Part shown: in pieces, positions 1-7,085 of the stretch
How positions within the stretch are numbered: position 1 is the stretch's first letter
Layout: every line of letters starts with the position of its first letter
From: Arthrobacter pityocampae
Lineage (GTDB): Bacteria > Actinomycetota > Actinomycetes > Actinomycetales > Micrococcaceae
DNA: 64,000 nt
NCBI RefSeq assembly: GCF_002927275.1
Contig: NZ_PRKW01000001.1
Span: forward strand, 310,001 to 374,000
Reading direction: 5' to 3'
The notes under the pieces: generated by a model
Seen by the model: only the letters and a program-made list of their open reading frames with translations
The model's database searches: none
Told to the model about the DNA's origin: nothing
Position numbers and translations under genes: made by a program

Positions 1-1660
1 CCGTCGCGGCCAGACGGCGCACGGCGTCGTCCCCGAAGACCGCCTCGAGGAGCTTCTGGCCGGCGACCGCCGATGCGCCGGCGATGCCGATCTCCCCGCC
101 GGTGAGCCCTCCCGTCGAGGCGAAGACCACCACCATCAGGGCGACGGCGACACCGTTGACGCCGAAGGAGAGCATGCGTGCCGTGAACCGCTTGTCCGCT
201 CCCTCGGCCTGAACGAGCAGCAGGATGTCCTGCTGCCATTCGCGGATCTCACGGGCTACCTCGGCCGAGACGGCGTCGGCGTCCCAGACCGGGACGTCCT
301 GAAGCAGCACCCTGCCCGCGGGGTCGGCGCGCCATCTGCGGCGTGTCGTCTCGTCCGCGCGGGCGGCCTGCTCGACGATCACCGTCTGCAGCCCGCTGCC
401 GATGGCCTCGGCGACGGTCGCGGCGGGGGCAGGTCGGCCGGTGAAGAACGCCGTGACGCGGTCGCGTGCCCGTCCGATCCTCGTCTCGAGGCTGCGCATG
501 AACTCGCCGGTGCCGACGAAGTCCTGCCAGCGGGCCAGGACCTCCCCGCGCAGCAGCTTGCCGTCCTCGGTCGCCGCGAGGACGTCCGCCAGGGCATCCG
601 CGTAGGCGCCCTCCATCGCCGCCTGCAGGGCGTCGGCGGCGGACTGCTCCTGGTCGGCGGCGTCGGCGATGGCGTCGATCCGCCCGGCCAGCGCGCGCAT
701 CGCACCGCTGACCGTCCGGCGGGCGATGTCACGCCGCCCGTCGGCATCGGCCGCGAGTGCCTGCAGCCACCGGGTGATCGGCTCGACGGCGTCCGCGGGC
801 AGCATCCGCGACGGCCCGAGCGTCACCTCCGGGACCACGAAGATGGGCGCATGCCCGAGGTTCTCGGCCGACAGCAGCGTCAGCAGATCGCCCCGGATCT
901 CCTCCTCCACCCCGGCGGGCACGCGGTCCAGCACGACGGCGACGAGGACGTCCCGGCGTCCCGCCTCGGCGAGCAGCTTCCAGGGGACGGCGTCCGCGTA
1001 GCGGTTGGCGGTGGTCACGAAGATCCAGAGATCCGCCGCCGCGAGCAGCTGGCCGGCGAGCCGCCGGTTCTCGTCCGCGATGGAGTCCACGTCGGGCGCG
1101 TCGAGGAGCGCCAGCCCGGGCGGGAGGCTCGACGTCGGACGGAGGAGCAGCGTGTCCGGTCCCGCCGCCTGGTGGAGTGCGGCGGGTGCGCCCGGCAGCG
1201 GCGAGCCGATGGCCGCTGCGTCGGCGGTGTCGTCGGCCCTGTCGTCGGCCCTGTCGTCGGCCCTGTCGTCGGCCGCGAGGCGGACCCGGCTGAGCGTGGG
1301 CAGGACCCGCGCGTCGTCGAACCATGCGCCGTCGTCCGGGTGGTGGAGCAGGAGCGGCTGGCGCGTGGTGGGTCGCACGGCGCCGGTGACGGAGACGGGA
1401 CGCCCCACGAGGGCATTGACGAGGGTGGACTTCCCGGCCCCCGTGGATCCGCCGACGACGGCGACGAGCGGGGCATCGAGACTGGCGAGGCGGGGCAGGA
1501 TGTAGTCGGTGAGCTGCGCGCGGGCGGCCGCGGCGGATTCCCGCGCCTCGTTCGATCCGGGAAGCTCCAGCGGGAAGGCGAGGCTGTCCAGCGCCTCACG
1601 CACTTCGCGCAGCAGCGGGGAGAACCCGCGGGCTTCGCCGACCAGGGAAGGTGCACTCAT
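1..1660 (-). CDS. Dynamin-like / YfjP-family GTPase, 3' end outside the window
   Basis: This is a large P-loop GTPase probably acting at the membrane. The visible 553 codons read from ATG at 1660 through the left edge without a stop. A Walker A/G1 motif GGSTGAGKST lies at residues 70-79 and a G3-like LLDAPDVDS follows near residue 150. The rest is mainly helical, and a hydrophobic stretch (GVNGVAVALMVVVFASTGG) lies near the visible C-terminal end, as in dynamin-like proteins with a membrane-inserting segment. A short Asp-Arg-Ala-Asp repeat lies between G1 and G3. Related actinobacterial genes often occur as tandem pairs, so a partner gene may lie just outside the window. The physiological role in this family is poorly known and I assign none. 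Confidence 0.85.
   Translation of the reverse strand, partial: MSAPSLVGEARGFSPLLREVREALDSLAFPLELPGSNEARESAAAARAQLTDYILPRLASLDAPLVAVVGGSTGAGKSTLVNALVGRPVSVTGAVRPTTRQPLLLHHPDDGAWFDDARVLPTLSRVRLAADDRADDRADDRADDTADAAAIGSPLPGAPAALHQAAGPDTLLLRPTSSLPPGLALLDAPDVDSIADENRRLAGQLLAAADLWIFVTTANRYADAVPWKLLAEAGRRDVLVAVVLDRVPAGVEEEIRGDLLTLLSAENLGHAPIFVVPEVTLGPSRMLPADAVEPITRWLQALAADADGRRDIARRTVSGAMRALAGRIDAIADAADQEQSAADALQAAMEGAYADALADVLAATEDGKLLRGEVLARWQDFVGTGEFMRSLETRIGRARDRVTAFFTGRPAPAATVAEAIGSGLQTVIVEQAARADETTRRRWRADPAGRVLLQDVPVWDADAVSAEVAREIREWQQDILLLVQAEGADKRFTARMLSFGVNGVAVALMVVVFASTGGLTGGEIGIAGASAVAGQKLLEAVFGDDAVRRLAAT
1227..1274. repeat. 12-bp tandem repeat inside the GTPase gene
   Basis: Four adjacent copies of a 12-base unit (ctgtcgtcggcc) are present, three identical and the first with one mismatch. 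The repeat is in frame and encodes an acidic/basic Asp-Asp-Arg-Ala series between G1 and G3. Being a multiple of three, copy-number changes would not break the frame. Confidence 0.9.
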
Positions 1661-1723
1661 GAAACCATCATGCCAGTCCACCGCTCACGCGCCCGGGAGG
1701 TCCCCACTCCTTCCCGAAACCAG

Positions 1724-1759
1724 AAAAGCCCCGGACATCGTGGTGATGTCCGGAGCTTT
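1724..1759 (-). terminator. Rho-independent terminator after the tRNA pair
   Basis: Arms at 1724-1739 and 1745-1759 form a long near-perfect hairpin with a short loop. Read on the minus strand it is followed by TTTTC. It lies downstream of tRNA-Glu and upstream of the GTPase start, so it probably ends the tRNA transcript. Confidence 0.75.
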
Positions 1760-1797
1760 CCGGTGTCCTGACGGACTATGCCCTTGCGGGCTGTGTG

Positions 1798-1870
1798 TGA
1801 CCCCAGCGGGATTCGAACCCGCGTTACCGCCGTGAGAGGGCAGCGTACTAGGCCGCTATACGATGGGGCC
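1798..1870 (-). tRNA. tRNA-Glu (anticodon CUC)
   Basis: A 73-nt cloverleaf is readable on the minus strand. The 7-bp acceptor stem starts GGCCCCA, the anticodon stem-loop carries CTC in the loop CTCTCAC, and the T-arm contains GGTTCGAATCC. The discriminator base is A and CCA is not encoded. It lies 68 nt downstream of tRNA-Gln on the same strand, so the two are probably co-transcribed. Confidence 0.95.
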
Positions 1871-1938
1871 AGTACTTTTCCATCCTACTTCATGTTGCTG
1901 CGTGCTTTTGCCATCCCGCCCCGAGGGGCCGAAGTGCG

Positions 1939-2010
1939 CTGGGGTACCAGGACTCGAACCTAGAATGTTGGTACCAGAAACCAGTGTGTTGCCAATTACA
2001 CCATACCCCA
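1939..2010 (-). tRNA. tRNA-Gln (anticodon CUG)
   Basis: A 72-nt cloverleaf lies on the minus strand. Acceptor arms TGGGGTA and TACCCCA pair perfectly, the anticodon loop contains CTG, the T-arm has GGTTCGAGTCC, and the discriminator is G. CCA is not encoded. It is the first gene of a two-tRNA unit. Confidence 0.95.
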
Positions 2011-2079
2011 ATGGCGCTTTTCGGAGCCCTGATCGTGCCGGACCCCGGTCGCATAACTGCTCCGCGCCGAGAAATAACT

Positions 2080-2889
2080 TTACCGGACGGAAGGCAGGAA
2101 CTGCAAAACGGGCCACAGGTCCCCGATGCACGGCACGTCCGGGGCGTGCCCGATGTCGGACGCCGAGCCGCCGTCGGTGCCCACCCCCTGACCCGTGCCT
2201 GCGCGATCGAGCCACACGCCGACCAGCCCGGCGGACCGCGCGCCGACGGCGTCGATCAGCCGGTTGTCGCCGACATACAGCGTCCGAGCTGGCGCGGTCC
2301 CGAGCAGCCGGGCGCCCTCGTGGTAGATCGCCGGATCCGGCTTGGCGACACCCACGGTGTCGATGCCGACCAGCGTCGCGATGCGCTGCAGGCCGGCGTG
2401 GTCGAGCTTGGCCCGCTGGTAGTCGTGCACGTTGTTGCTGACCGCGCCGTACGGGACGCCCCGGGCGTCCAGTTCGTCCAGGAGCGGCCCGACGTCGTCG
2501 TACGCACGGAAGTGCAGGGGCAGGGTCTGCTCGTAGGCGCGCACCCAGGCCTCCGCGAGGTGCCCCACGAACGGGTCCGCGGTGAACGCGGCCCGTGCGT
2601 GCCGGACCCGGTGCACCCGCTGCTCCTCGAAGGTCACGTCCCCGGCCAGGAACCGGTCGTAGTGCCGCTGCGGGTCCGTGGTGTACAGGGCCTTGTACCG
2701 CGCCCAGTCGTCGTCGCTGAGGTGGTCAAGGGACGGGTCCGGGATGGCCCGCAGCGTGTGCCCCATGGCCCCCTCGAGGTCCACGAGGGTGTCGTCGATG
2801 TCGAACAGCACGCCGTCGACGGCGCCGTCCGCCACGACCGGCGTCCCCTGCCCGCCCGGCGCGGAGCCGGCCGCGCCCCGACCGGCCAT
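2080..2889 (-). CDS. HAD-superfamily hydrolase (phosphatase-like)
   Basis: A 269-residue haloacid dehalogenase-type hydrolase, probably a cytoplasmic phosphatase of unknown substrate. All four HAD motifs are visible: FDIDDTLVD near residue 30 with the nucleophile Asp, SNN for motif II, Lys in VAKPDPAIY for motif III, and GDN followed by Asp for motif IV. A helical cap lies between motifs I and II. The reading frame continues further upstream inside gltX, but the ATG at 2889 is preferred because it overlaps the gltX stop by one base (TGATG), the usual arrangement for translational coupling. It would therefore be expressed with gltX. There is no evidence for a specific substrate. Confidence 0.88.
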   Translation of the reverse strand: MAGRGAAGSAPGGQGTPVVADGAVDGVLFDIDDTLVDLEGAMGHTLRAIPDPSLDHLSDDDWARYKALYTTDPQRHYDRFLAGDVTFEEQRVHRVRHARAAFTADPFVGHLAEAWVRAYEQTLPLHFRAYDDVGPLLDELDARGVPYGAVSNNVHDYQRAKLDHAGLQRIATLVGIDTVGVAKPDPAIYHEGARLLGTAPARTLYVGDNRLIDAVGARSAGLVGVWLDRAGTGQGVGTDGGSASDIGHAPDVPCIGDLWPVLQFLPSVR

Positions 2890-4397
2890 CAGGCGGCCGT
2901 GGCGCGCAGCGCCCGGACACGGGCGATCGAGGACTCCCGCCCGAGGATCACCATGGACTCGAACAGCGGCGGGGACACCCTGCGGCCGGAGATCGCGGTC
3001 CGCACCGGCCCGAAGGCGAGCCTCGGCTTGAGGCCGAGCGTGTCCACCAGCGCGGCCCGCAGGGCGGCCTGCAGCGCCTCGGCGTCCCACGTGGGACAGC
3101 CCTCGAGGGCGGCCAGGGCGGCGTCGAGCACCTCACCGAGGTTCTCGGGCAGTCCCTTGCGGGCATCGTCGGCGATGTCCACGGCGTCGTCGGCCTTGAA
3201 CAGGAAACCGAGCATCTCCGGGGCCTCACCCAGCAGCGTGATGCGCTCCTGGATGAGCGGGGCGGCCTCGGCGACGAGGCGCAGGTCCTCCTCGGTGGGA
3301 TCGGCGCCGATGAGGCCGGCCGCGGCGAGGTACGGCAGCAGGCGGGACCGGAACTCGGCCGGGTCCAGCAGCCGCACGTGGGTGCCGTTGATGGCCTCGG
3401 CCTTCTTGAGGTCGAACCGGGCGGGGTTGGCGAGCACGTCGTGCACGTCGAACTGCCGGACGAGCTCCTCCACCGAGAAGATGTCCTGGTCCGCCGACAG
3501 GCTCCAGCCCAGCAGCGACAGATAGTTGAGCAAGCCCTCGCGGATGAAGCCACGCTCGCGGTGCAGGAAGAGGTTCGACTCGGGATCCCGCTTGGACAGC
3601 TTCTTGTTCCCCTGGCCCATCACGTAGGGCAGGTGACCGAACAGCGGCATGTACTGGGCCACCCCGATGTCGATCAACGCGCGGTAGAGCGCCACCTGGC
3701 GGGGCGTGGAGGACAGCAGGTCCTCGCCGCGCAGCACGTGCGTAATGCCCATGAGGGCATCGTCGACGGGGTTCACGAGCGTATAGAGGGGCGCGCCGTT
3801 GGCCCGGACGACGGCGAAGTCGGGGACGCTGCCGGCGCGGAACGTGATCTCCCCGCGGACGAGGTCCGTGAACGTGATGTCCTCGTCGGGCATCCGCAGG
3901 CGCAGCACCGCGGGGCGTCCGGCCGACCGGAAGGCGTCCTTCTGCTCCTCGGTGAGCGTGCGGTCGTGGTTGTCGTAGCCGAGCTTCACGTCGCGTCCGG
4001 CCGCGCGGTGGCGCTCCTCCACCTCCTCCGGCGTCGAGAAGGACTCGTAGAGGTGGCCCGCTCCGACGAGGCGGTCGATGACGTCCCGGTACAGGTCCCC
4101 GCGCTGGGACTGGCGGTAGGGTGCATGCGGCCCGCCCACCTCGACGCCCTCGTCCCAGTCGATGCCCAGCCAGGTCATGGCCTCGAGGAGCTGCTGGTAG
4201 CTCTCCTCGCTGTCGCGGGCGGCATCGGTGTCCTCGATGCGAAAGACGAGCTTGCCGCCGGTGTGACGGGCGTACGCCCAGTTGAACAGCGCGGTGCGGA
4301 TCAGCCCGACGTGGGGGGTGCCCGTCGGCGACGGGCAGAATCGGACCCGGACGGGCGTGGCATCGGTGACGGTGGGGAACTCAGCGGCAGTAGTCAT
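2889..4397 (-). CDS. gltX: Glutamate--tRNA ligase
   Basis: A class I aminoacyl-tRNA synthetase that charges tRNA-Glu with glutamate; a tRNA-Glu gene lies about 1 kb downstream. It is 502 residues, the usual size. The HIGH-type motif is [11 protein letters not shown] at residues 21-31 and the KMSKS-type motif is KLSKR at 266-270. Rossmann-fold and anticodon-binding regions occupy the N- and C-terminal parts. The start at 4397 follows a TAGACT -10 box by nine bases, so the leader would be only a few nucleotides. It is followed by the HAD gene with a TGATG overlap. An adjacent fumarylacetoacetase-family gene is a known actinobacterial neighbour (M. tuberculosis Rv2992c/Rv2993c). Confidence 0.97.
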   Translation of the reverse strand: MTTAAEFPTVTDATPVRVRFCPSPTGTPHVGLIRTALFNWAYARHTGGKLVFRIEDTDAARDSEESYQQLLEAMTWLGIDWDEGVEVGGPHAPYRQSQRGDLYRDVIDRLVGAGHLYESFSTPEEVEERHRAAGRDVKLGYDNHDRTLTEEQKDAFRSAGRPAVLRLRMPDEDITFTDLVRGEITFRAGSVPDFAVVRANGAPLYTLVNPVDDALMGITHVLRGEDLLSSTPRQVALYRALIDIGVAQYMPLFGHLPYVMGQGNKKLSKRDPESNLFLHRERGFIREGLLNYLSLLGWSLSADQDIFSVEELVRQFDVHDVLANPARFDLKKAEAINGTHVRLLDPAEFRSRLLPYLAAAGLIGADPTEEDLRLVAEAAPLIQERITLLGEAPEMLGFLFKADDAVDIADDARKGLPENLGEVLDAALAALEGCPTWDAEALQAALRAALVDTLGLKPRLAFGPVRTAISGRRVSPPLFESMVILGRESSIARVRALRATAA

Positions 4398-4406
4398 GAT
4401 GGTCCC

Positions 4407-4412
4407 AGTCTA
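4407..4412 (-). promoter_or_regulatory. -10 box (TAGACT) of gltX
   Basis: TAGACT on the minus strand fits the actinobacterial TANNNT -10. Nine bases separate it from the gltX ATG, implying a near-leaderless mRNA. Confidence 0.6.
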
Positions 4413-4479
4413 GGTGGGACCACCGGGGCGGCCGAGCGCCGTCGGACCCGGGCTGCAGAGGCCCGACGGCGGACGGGCG

Positions 4480-5253
4480 TCAGCGACGCGCCGGATTGGA
4501 CAGGCGCCCGATGCCTTCGATGTCGACGTCGTACCGCTGGCCGTCGGTGATCATGCCGACCCCGGCCGGCGTGCCCGTGAGGATGATGTCCCCCGGCAGC
4601 AGGGTGAAGGCCTGCGAAACGTAGGCGACGAGTTCGCGGACGCCCCAGATCATGTCGCTCGTGGAGCCGTCCTGGCGGAGGTCGCCGTCGAGGCTTCCCC
4701 GGACCGTGAGATTCTCCGGGTCCAGGTCCGTCTCGATCCAGGGACCGATGGGGCAGGACGTGTCGAAGCCCTTGGCGCGCGCCCACTGGTCGTCGGTCTT
4801 CTGGACGTCGCGAGCCGTGAGGTCGTTGGCGCAGGTGTAGCCGAAGACGACGTCGTCGACGCGCTCCAGCGGGACGTCCTTGCAGATGCGGCCGATCACC
4901 ACGGCGAGCTCCGCCTCGTAGGAGATCTGATCCGAGAAGGACGGCAGCATGATGGGGTCCCCCGGGCCGATCACGGAGGTGTTGGGCTTGAGGAACATGA
5001 GCGGGGCTGCCGGCGTCTCGCTCCCCATCTCCTGGATGTGGTCCGCGTAGTTCCGGCCGACGCCGACCACCTTGCTGCGCGGAATGACGGGCGCCAGGAG
5101 GCGGACGTCCTCGAGGGCGTGGCGTGCGCCGGTCAGCTGGATGCCGGCGTAGAAGGGGTCACCCTGGATGACGGCGACTTCCTCGCTGCCCTCCACTCCT
5201 TCCACAACGCCGAACATTGGGTCATCATTTACGACAAAGCGTGCGATTCGCAT
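4480..5253 (-). CDS. Fumarylacetoacetate hydrolase (FAH) family protein
   Basis: A 257-residue protein of the FAH fold, which contains hydrolases, isomerases and decarboxylases acting on 2-keto or 2-hydroxy acids through a divalent metal. The family core is clear: VVGVGRNYADHIQE, then the acidic metal-binding YEAELAVVIG, then FGYTCANDLTARDVQ, and a C-terminal DIILTGTPAGVG. The frame extends 16 codons further upstream, but MRIARFV at 5253 is chosen because a TAGGCT -10 box lies seven bases before it, giving a leaderless mRNA. M. tuberculosis has the homologous gene next to gltX (Rv2993c), annotated as an isomerase. The exact substrate here cannot be read from the sequence. Confidence 0.9.
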   Translation of the reverse strand: MRIARFVVNDDPMFGVVEGVEGSEEVAVIQGDPFYAGIQLTGARHALEDVRLLAPVIPRSKVVGVGRNYADHIQEMGSETPAAPLMFLKPNTSVIGPGDPIMLPSFSDQISYEAELAVVIGRICKDVPLERVDDVVFGYTCANDLTARDVQKTDDQWARAKGFDTSCPIGPWIETDLDPENLTVRGSLDGDLRQDGSTSDMIWGVRELVAYVSQAFTLLPGDIILTGTPAGVGMITDGQRYDVDIEGIGRLSNPARR

Positions 5254-5260
5254 GCCGCCA

Positions 5261-5266
5261 AGCCTA
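5261..5266 (-). promoter_or_regulatory. -10 box (TAGGCT), leaderless start of the FAH-family gene
   Basis: TAGGCT lies seven bases before the ATG at 5253 on the minus strand, with no Shine-Dalgarno-like sequence between. Confidence 0.65.
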
Positions 5267-5326
5267 GCGCGAGCCCTCGGGCATCGCTGGCGGGCATGCA
5301 ACGGGGCAGTGGGTCGCCCTTAACGA

Positions 5327-5372
5327 GATATCGCGGGCACTCCCTCCCCAGGAAGAGGGTGCCCGCGGTATC
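5327..5372 (-). terminator. Strong hairpin downstream of the small secreted-peptide gene
   Basis: Arms at 5327-5346 and 5355-5372 pair over about 18 bp with one mismatch and a two-base bulge. The hairpin sits 60 bases after the stop of the 46-codon gene and before the FAH promoter. No long T tract follows; GC-rich hairpins of this kind often terminate transcription in actinobacteria. Confidence 0.6.
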
Positions 5373-5430
5373 ACTGCCGGATTAGTACGCCAGAGCGCAG
5401 CGCTGAAGCAGGATGGCCGCTGCTAAGAAG

Positions 5431-5571
5431 CTAGAGCGGCCAGTTGTTGACGCGGTCAAGCGAAGAGACGGGGGCAACAACACCGGGCTTAGCCGGAGCG
5501 GCACTTGCCGCTGCTGCGCTTCCGGTGATCAGGAGGGTTGCGAGGAGGAATGCAGAGGTGAGGCGCTTCAT
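5431..5571 (-). CDS. 46-residue predicted secreted peptide, candidate signal propeptide
   Basis: A short gene not recognised as any named family. The ATG at 5571 is preceded by a good ribosome-binding site (GAAGGAAG, about six bases upstream). The peptide has a textbook Sec signal: MKR start, a hydrophobic core (SAFLLATLLITGSAAAAS), and an Ala-rich AXA cleavage region near residues 22-25. The predicted mature piece is about 21-22 residues and ends VSSLDRVNNWPL. Codons are less GC-biased than in neighbouring genes. It is divergent from the TPR-protein gene 203 bases away, with inverted repeats between them. Short exported propeptides beside TPR proteins are characteristic of RRNPP quorum-sensing pairs, so a pheromone role is inferred. 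A small antimicrobial or wall peptide remains possible. Confidence 0.7.
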   Translation of the reverse strand: MKRLTSAFLLATLLITGSAAAASAAPAKPGVVAPVSSLDRVNNWPL

Positions 5572-5655
5572 AGTGAACTTCCTTCGGGCTTATGTCGAGA
5601 ATGATGGAGCAACCGCCTCATACCATGAGCGGTCCGTGAATTATCGTAAGCCACT

Positions 5656-5668
5656 CCAACCACTTTGG
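5656..5668. promoter_or_regulatory. Inverted repeat between the peptide and TPR genes
   Basis: CCAA-N5-TTGG lies in the AT-richer divergent intergenic region, 12 bases from a second inverted repeat. It is a candidate operator; no binding protein can be named. Confidence 0.3.
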
Positions 5669-5679
5669 TAACACCTTTT

Positions 5680-5694
5680 TCAAAATATCTTTGA
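5680..5694. promoter_or_regulatory. Inverted repeat TCAAA-N5-TTTGA in the divergent promoter region
   Basis: A 15-base palindrome lies midway between the divergent peptide and TPR genes. Its position suits coordinate control of both promoters. The TPR protein itself has no visible DNA-binding domain, so another factor would have to bind here. Confidence 0.35.
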
Positions 5695-5773
5695 GTACTT
5701 CCGACTGGGTGGTCATCAGTCTCCACACCCCGAATAATGAGACCAGATACTGCTGCAGAAACTGAAAGGGCAC

Positions 5774-6805
5774 ATGTCACACGATGAATCTGCTGGCCGG
5801 CGGCTCCTGCTCGAACTGCGAGCGCGAGAGGCCTGGACTCAGCGAGACTACGCTGGAGCCCAGGCCTTGGCCGAGGAGCTCGCGATTGCGGCCCTCAATG
5901 AGGGAGATCATCTGGGCTGGTGGAACGCGACGTTCTTCGTGTCAGAAGCACTGCGTAAACGAGGTCTCATGCACGAGTCACTTGCCGCTGCCACGCAGCT
6001 TGCTGAAGACCCTGTCACCGCGGAATCGAAAGCGCTTCACGCTCGGGTCTCGACCTTGACCTCTCTCGCGCATCAGGGATGTGGAAATCTCGCACTCGCC
6101 GTCACCATGGCCGAAATAGCCGTGCAGGACGCTTCCAGTCTCCCGGATGAGTTTGGTGTGGAGATTGATGCCCGCAACACCCTCATCGCTGCGCTCGCTG
6201 ACAGTGACCAACTCGAGGTCGCCTGGCAGGAATGCCTGATCATGGCCGAATTGCTGGTCTCCCAACCTGAAAGCACCTACGCAGGCCAGTCCTACTGGGC
6301 AATCGGCAATGTCGCTTTTCTCCTCGGACGGATTGATGATGGAGTTCGGTATCACGACCTGGCCGCCAGGACGCTCTCGCCGACCAACGACCTCGATCTA
6401 TGGGCCCGCTTCAATCGCGCATCGGCATCGCTCCGACTCACTGCAGGCGTAATCGAACCGCAAACCCTCGAATGCATCGAGCGGGCGGAACTCGCAAGCT
6501 CGATTGTCGGAAGATCCGAGCGGGACAGCGTTGAACTGAGCTTGACTCGAGCACAGTGGCTCGTGCTAACCGGACAATTTGTCGCCGCTACGCGCCCGCT
6601 GACCGACATCATTGAGAAAAAGCACCTGCTCGCCACTCATATGGCGGCACAGGCCTACTTCCTCCTGGGAGAGGCACTATCCACTCAGGGTATGGAGCAG
6701 GAAGCAATCGAAAACTTCAAAGCCAGCGAGGACCTCTTCCTACAGTCGGGAGCTGAGGATAGGGCGTCGAACGCACGTGCCCTCATCGCGTCCATCGGGG
6801 GCTGA
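5774..6805 (+). CDS. TPR-repeat protein, RRNPP/Rap-like receptor candidate
   Basis: A 343-residue, probably cytoplasmic, all-helical protein without signal peptide or transmembrane segment. Repeated helix pairs with TPR spacing run through its length, e.g. QRDYAGAQALAEELAIAA near the N-terminus and FLLGEALSTQGMEQEAIENF near residue 300. No helix-turn-helix or enzymatic motif is visible, so it resembles Rap-type members rather than DNA-binding members of the RRNPP group. The start has GAAAGGG three bases upstream, and a possible promoter TGGTCA-N17-AATAAT lies at 5710-5738. Third codon positions are visibly richer in A/T than in flanking genes, suggesting horizontal acquisition. The divergent secreted-peptide gene is the obvious partner candidate. 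An MalT-like or other TPR adaptor role cannot be excluded. Confidence 0.8.
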   Translation: MSHDESAGRRLLLELRAREAWTQRDYAGAQALAEELAIAALNEGDHLGWWNATFFVSEALRKRGLMHESLAAATQLAEDPVTAESKALHARVSTLTSLAHQGCGNLALAVTMAEIAVQDASSLPDEFGVEIDARNTLIAALADSDQLEVAWQECLIMAELLVSQPESTYAGQSYWAIGNVAFLLGRIDDGVRYHDLAARTLSPTNDLDLWARFNRASASLRLTAGVIEPQTLECIERAELASSIVGRSERDSVELSLTRAQWLVLTGQFVAATRPLTDIIEKKHLLATHMAAQAYFLLGEALSTQGMEQEAIENFKASEDLFLQSGAEDRASNARALIASIGG

Positions 6806-6897
6806 CCGCGAACCCGCCAGACCTCCCGCCGTCAAGCAGAACTTTTTCCGATGCGTATGCATGCTTTTCGGCCGCACTGGAGTAGGCTAGTGAACAG

Positions 6898-6920
6898 GCC
6901 CCGATCGGGTCGGGCGTTTT
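6898..6920 (+). terminator. Short terminator-like hairpin after the TPR gene
   Basis: GCCCCGA and TCGGGC pair around a five-base loop and are followed by GTTTT. It lies about 90 bases after the TPR stop codon. The rest of 6806-7072 holds no recognisable gene. Confidence 0.45.
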
Positions 6921-7072
6921 CCCCCATTACTCCCATCCCGGTCGGGGTTCCTTCATGCCCGGCCCCCTGATGCCGCTGCCCTGCCATCCACACCCGGGTC
7001 GGAAAATCCCGCACACGCGCCACAACGCGCCGCCGGAGGGGCTCTTCACCGGATCCCACACCCCGCGGAATG

Positions 7073-7078
7073 TACTCT
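7073..7078 (+). promoter_or_regulatory. -10 box (TACTCT), leaderless start of the GGDEF/EAL gene
   Basis: TACTCT is followed by seven bases and then the ATG at 7086, without a ribosome-binding site. Confidence 0.6.
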
Positions 7079-7085
7079 GGGACCG

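Noticed and set aside
6806-7072. Possible cyclic di-GMP riboswitch before the GGDEF/EAL gene
   Set aside because: No conserved riboswitch core was recognisable, and the -10 box seven bases before the ATG implies no 5' leader.
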